A program made the translations under genes and the position numbers. A DNA stretch of 64,000 bases from Chryseobacterium ureilyticum (GTDB lineage Bacteria > Bacteroidota > Bacteroidia > Flavobacteriales > Weeksellaceae): assembly GCF_900156735.1 (NCBI RefSeq), contig NZ_FTOL01000009.1, forward strand, positions 62,001 to 126,000. Direction: 5' to 3'. The notes beneath the pieces are model-generated. The model was not told where the DNA came from. It searched no databases and saw only the letters and a list, made by a program, of their open reading frames with translations. Of this stretch, positions 61,118-64,000 are shown piece after piece; the stretch's first letter is position 1; the number at the start of each line of letters is the position of its first letter.

Positions 61118-61777
61118 TTATTTCTTTTCTAAAGCTTTAACGTTGATCTGAAGAGTTACCTCATCTTTAATTACCCCGTTTTCAGCAGGAGCCTGAAACT
61201 TCACTCCAAACTCTTCTCTTTTAATGTCTTTCGGCTCAGTAGCTACACTTACCTCTCCTTCTTTCACAGAAACATTAGCTTTAAACTGAACTGGTTTTGT
61301 AATTCCTTTAATTGTTAAATTACCATCCAAAAGAGTATTATAATCACCTTCCGTAACAGGAGTAACCTTTGTAATTTCATAAGAAGCCGTTGGGAATTTC
61401 TCTACTTCAAAGAAATCACCACTTTTAAGGTGACCATTTAATTTCCCCATATCCTCAGGACTGTCTTTCAAGTCTACAGAAGTAAGAGAGTTCATATCAG
61501 CAACGAATTTACCGCTTTCCAGTTTTCCATCCTTCACCGTTACATCTCCACTTTCAAACTTAATTGTTCCAAAATGGCTTGTATTTTCTGATTTAAATAC
61601 TTTGTATCCCTTCCATTCAACCTTACTGTTTAGCGTATCCAAAGTGTACTGGCTACCATCTTTGGTAGTTGTCACCTCATTACTTTCACTGCTAAGCGGT
61701 TTATCTTTTTTACAAGAAACCATTACAGCAGCAATAAATAAAGCAGGAATAGCTAGTGAAAACAGTTTTTTTCTCAT
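61118..61777 (-). CDS. YceI-family lipoprotein
   Basis: A 219-residue lipoprotein with signal MRKKLFSLAIPALFIAAVMVSC. The lipocalin-like YceI domain spans about 45-219: YTLDTLNSKVEWKGYKVF, NTSHFGTIKFESGDV, DMNSLTSVDLKDSPEDMGKL and LTIKGITKPVQFKANV. YceI proteins bind long polyisoprenoids. It is divergent from the ABC ATPase gene. Confidence 0.92.
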   Translation of the reverse strand: MRKKLFSLAIPALFIAAVMVSCKKDKPLSSESNEVTTTKDGSQYTLDTLNSKVEWKGYKVFKSENTSHFGTIKFESGDVTVKDGKLESGKFVADMNSLTSVDLKDSPEDMGKLNGHLKSGDFFEVEKFPTASYEITKVTPVTEGDYNTLLDGNLTIKGITKPVQFKANVSVKEGEVSVATEPKDIKREEFGVKFQAPAENGVIKDEVTLQINVKALEKK

Positions 61778-61840
61778 TTTTGATATATTTTTATTACTTC
61801 CGCTAATATAATAAAAAAAATTATTTTTTCATAAAAACCT

Positions 61841-61848
61841 TACATTTG
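61841..61848 (+). promoter_or_regulatory. -7 promoter element TACATTTG of the ABC ATPase, four bases from the start codon
   Basis: A TAnnTTTG match ending four bases before the ATG at 61853, the same spacing as at 33603. It predicts a leaderless mRNA. Confidence 0.55.
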
Positions 61849-61852
61849 TAAT

Positions 61853-62788
61853 ATGCTACTAGAAATAAACAATTTATTTTTCTCTCACACCAAAGACAAA
61901 CCGTTGTTTCAGAACCTTAATTTAAGATTTGAAGCCAATAAAATCATTGCTCTTGCCGGAGAAAGCGGATGTGGAAAGTCTACCCTTTTAAGCTTGATGT
62001 ACGGGCTCCTTGATTGGGAAAGTGGAGACATTATTTTTGATGGAATCAGACTTCTTGGTCCCAAAGGAAATCTTGTTCCCGGAGAATCTGAAATGAAGTT
62101 TGTAGCTCAGAATTTTGATCTTATGCCTTATGCTACTGTGGCAGAAAATGTAGGTAAATTTATTTCAAATATCAATCTAACAAAGAAAAGAGAAACCGTT
62201 ATGGAACTTCTTGAAGTAGTAGGACTTCAGGAGTTTGCTAATGTTCTTCCTAAATACTTAAGCGGAGGACAGCAGCAAAGAGTAGCCATTGCAAGAGCGC
62301 TTTCCGTTTTACCAAAACTGCTTATTTTAGATGAACCATTCAGTAATCTGGATTTTCCAAGAAAAATAGAACTTAGGGAAAGACTTTTTAAGTATGTAAA
62401 AGAACATCAGGTTTCCCTCATTATTTCCACTCATGAACTTCAGGATATCATGCCTTGGCTGGATCAGATTGTTATTCTTCAGGATGGAAGGTTAATTCAG
62501 AATGAAACCCCTGAAGAAACCTATCGAAATCCATACAATCCCTATGTTGCCAAATTATTTGGAGAAGTAAATATTTTCAACGAGACAGAAATGGCAGATT
62601 TCCAGCTTCCAAAATTCTCTTATTATCCGAAAGAAATAAAAATTTCAGAAAACGGACTTGAAGCAGAAGTACTGGAAAGCAGATTTGCAGGAAATTATTA
62701 TTGGAATAAAATCAGAGTAAAAAATAAAGAATTGGTAATGTTCACTGATGAAAAACTAAACGACTCAATTAATATTTCGTTTGTTTAA
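61853..62788 (+). CDS. ABC transporter ATP-binding protein (PotA/FbpC-like)
   Basis: A 311-residue ATPase. Walker A GESGCGKST is at 36-44, the signature LSGGQQQR follows near 138-145, Walker B LLILDEPFSNLD at about 158-169 and the switch His in IISTHEL. Residues 235-311 form a TOBE-like regulatory extension. No permease or binding protein is next to it, so its partners must be encoded elsewhere. The substrate is unknown. Confidence 0.92.
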   Translation: MLLEINNLFFSHTKDKPLFQNLNLRFEANKIIALAGESGCGKSTLLSLMYGLLDWESGDIIFDGIRLLGPKGNLVPGESEMKFVAQNFDLMPYATVAENVGKFISNINLTKKRETVMELLEVVGLQEFANVLPKYLSGGQQQRVAIARALSVLPKLLILDEPFSNLDFPRKIELRERLFKYVKEHQVSLIISTHELQDIMPWLDQIVILQDGRLIQNETPEETYRNPYNPYVAKLFGEVNIFNETEMADFQLPKFSYYPKEIKISENGLEAEVLESRFAGNYYWNKIRVKNKELVMFTDEKLNDSINISFV

Positions 62789-63061
62789 ATCAAAAATGAA
62801 TTCCTCAAATTTCTGATGTCAAAGCCTTAGCTGCTTCAGGTTTCTCAGCTTTCACAAAAAAAACATAACTCATACATTCACTTATACTTATAAATAAAAA
62901 AAACACAAACATAAGAAATTGTTGTAAAACTTTTTCTTACATTTGTATTTCCACAGCATAAGGAAATTTTTGGTTAATTCTCTTTCTGCCTTCTAGACGG
63001 ACATTAGCAATCTTGCAATTAGGTCTATTGAAAGATTACACTGTCCAATTTTTTCCTTTTT
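62789..63061. other. Intergenic region without recognised features
   Basis: A 273-base stretch between two convergent genes. Stop codons occur in all frames and no terminator-like perfect stem was found. A short CTGCTTCAGGTTTCTCAGC segment resembles nothing recognised. Confidence 0.5.
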
Positions 63062-63406
63062 TTATGCTTTCTTCACAAATTCGGACTTTAAAGCCATTGC
63101 TCCGAAACCATCTATTTTACAATCAATGTTGTGATCACTTCCTGGTCTTAAGCGGATATTTTTCACTTTAGTTCCTGCTTTCACTGGTTTTGGAGCTCCT
63201 TTTACAGGAAGATCTTTTACTACAACTACAGAGTCACCATCCTGAAGTTCATTTCCGTTAGAGTCCAATATCTTACCCTCGTTTGCTGATTCAGCGGCAA
63301 CTTCTTCCGGATTCCATTCGTAGAAACACTGAGAACATACCATCATATTATCGCTCGGGTATGTAAACTCGGAGCTACATTTCGGACAAAGTACTGTATC
63401 ACTCAT
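63062..63406 (-). CDS. yjdM: Zinc-ribbon/PhnA-like protein YjdM
   Basis: A 114-residue protein. The N-terminal zinc ribbon CPKCSSEFTYPSDNMMVCSQ then CFYEWNPEE contains four cysteines. The PhnA domain follows (LDSNGNELQDGDSVVVVKDL, LRPGSDHNIDCKIDGFGAMA). Once linked with phosphonate use in E. coli, YjdM is not required for it, and its role is open. Single gene. Confidence 0.92.
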   Translation of the reverse strand: MSDTVLCPKCSSEFTYPSDNMMVCSQCFYEWNPEEVAAESANEGKILDSNGNELQDGDSVVVVKDLPVKGAPKPVKAGTKVKNIRLRPGSDHNIDCKIDGFGAMALKSEFVKKA

Positions 63407-63420
63407 ATTTTAATTTTTCA

Positions 63421-63428
63421 CAAAGGTA
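63421..63428 (-). promoter_or_regulatory. -7 promoter element TACCTTTG of the YjdM gene
   Basis: A TAnnTTTG match on the minus strand, 14 bases before the ATG at 63406. Confidence 0.55.
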
Positions 63429-64000
63429 GTTTTTTTTAAAGGTTAAAGTCAAGAGATAAAGATCAGTATAGTAGACAATAAGCAGGTTTTGTTTTTACAC
63501 TAGTAAGTGAATTAAATAAAATGAATTAAGCTAAACGTAAAGAAAATAAAGGATATTGGTAAACCATGTATATTTTGTTTGTCATTTTTCTTCATTTAAG
63601 CAAAAAAAGGAGTTCCATCATCTCTGAATGAAAAGCCACCATTACCGAATAAAAAAATTAAATTTTCAGAAAAAATCTTTAAAAATTCAGTAAAATTTAT
63701 TCAGATCATTTACCTCACAAATTAAATGTTATGTATAATTCTTCTTCAATCGATACCATTAAACTTTAAACGCTAATGTTCGAAAGGGAGGATATTCATA
63801 TTATATATTATTTGTCCGCAAAGGCGCTTCACTCAGCCAAGGTAAATGAGTCACCCTTCCCTGAGCGAAGCGCCCTTGCGAACTCTGTGTTGAAATTTAT
63901 TAATGTAAAAAAAACTCACAGACAAAACAGATACGAAATTCTTTGTTTGCCAGTATTCATAAACTCTACACCCTCCTCTTCTCAAACTCTCCCATTCAAA
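63429..64000. other. Intergenic region up to the window end, with one palindromic repeat
   Basis: About 570 bases without a convincing coding frame. The only structure seen is the inverted repeat at 63817-63880. It is probably the upstream region of a gene beyond the window. Confidence 0.5.
63817..63880. repeat. Intergenic inverted repeat (CGCAAAGGCGCTTCACTCAG type)
   Basis: Left arm CGCAAAGGCGCTTCACTCAG (63817-63836) and right arm CTGAGCGAAGCGCCCTTGCG (63861-63880) pair at 18 of 20 positions around a 24-base spacer. GC-rich compared with its surroundings. The motif AAGGCGCAAAG near 14285 may be a degenerate relative. Confidence 0.8.

Noticed and set aside
4518..63880. The dispersed palindromes as a CRISPR array
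   Set aside because: Copies are kilobases apart, in both orientations and without regularly spaced spacers; no cas gene is present.

Overview
The window looks like a chromosomal segment from a Flavobacteriia species of the Chryseobacterium/Weeksellaceae type. This is inferred from low GC, the TAnnTTTG promoter element typical of Bacteroidetes upstream of many genes, secreted proteins whose signal peptides end in AQ or in a lipobox followed by acidic residues, SusC/TonB-type receptors, and an HppD/HmgA/FahA set. No rRNA, tRNA, CRISPR array, complete insertion sequence or prophage was seen. About 60 protein genes are supported, including two broken ones.

Layout. 1-4.4 kb: 3' part of a Mur ligase (Mpl type), a tandem pair of lipocalin-like lipoproteins (one carrying a nonsense codon), a nitronate monooxygenase and an aldo/keto reductase. 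4.7-7.8 kb: three GNAT acetyltransferases, a LysR regulator and a metallophosphoesterase. 8.1-12.1 kb: a co-directional set of MdaB, an ABM monooxygenase, a secreted DJ-1/PfpI protein, an aldo/keto reductase and a secreted cyclase-family protein, plausibly for quinone or carbonyl stress. 12.3-16.4 kb: AhpD-like, DoxX and Crp/Fnr genes, DUF1304, then a divergent HxlR/oxidoreductase/cupin module. The cupin is frameshifted, and long inverted intergenic repeats bracket the module. 16.7-19.3 kb: a TonB receptor and a periplasmic thioredoxin-like protein.

19.4-32.1 kb holds tyrosine catabolism. HppD makes homogentisate, HmgA opens the ring, and FahA releases fumarate and acetoacetate. Two family-I CoA-transferases and a flavin reductase lie among them. 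The maleylacetoacetate isomerase step and the aromatic aminotransferase are not in the window. Between them lie a TPR-membrane-HTH regulator and a 1.4-kb very AT-rich gene-free stretch with two strong intrinsic terminators, at least one of which ends a likely small RNA.

32-43 kb is more accessory: lipoprotein, hydrolases, a HipA-like kinase with its DUF3037 partner, a small membrane protein, two small HTH proteins, a tailspike-like beta-helix protein and a large TonB receptor. 43-63.4 kb is mostly housekeeping: UvrD/PcrA helicase, an M16 peptidase pair, SecG, RecR, PepD, a LOG-family protein, prolyl oligopeptidase, a ferredoxin with its reductase, PheS, YceI, an ABC ATPase and a zinc-ribbon protein.

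The most unusual material is non-coding: at least five families of imperfect palindromic intergenic repeats, one copied in inverted orientation on both sides of the HxlR module; a candidate small RNA near 29 kb; and several promoters placed so close to the start codon that the mRNA should be leaderless. No clearly new multi-gene system was recognised.
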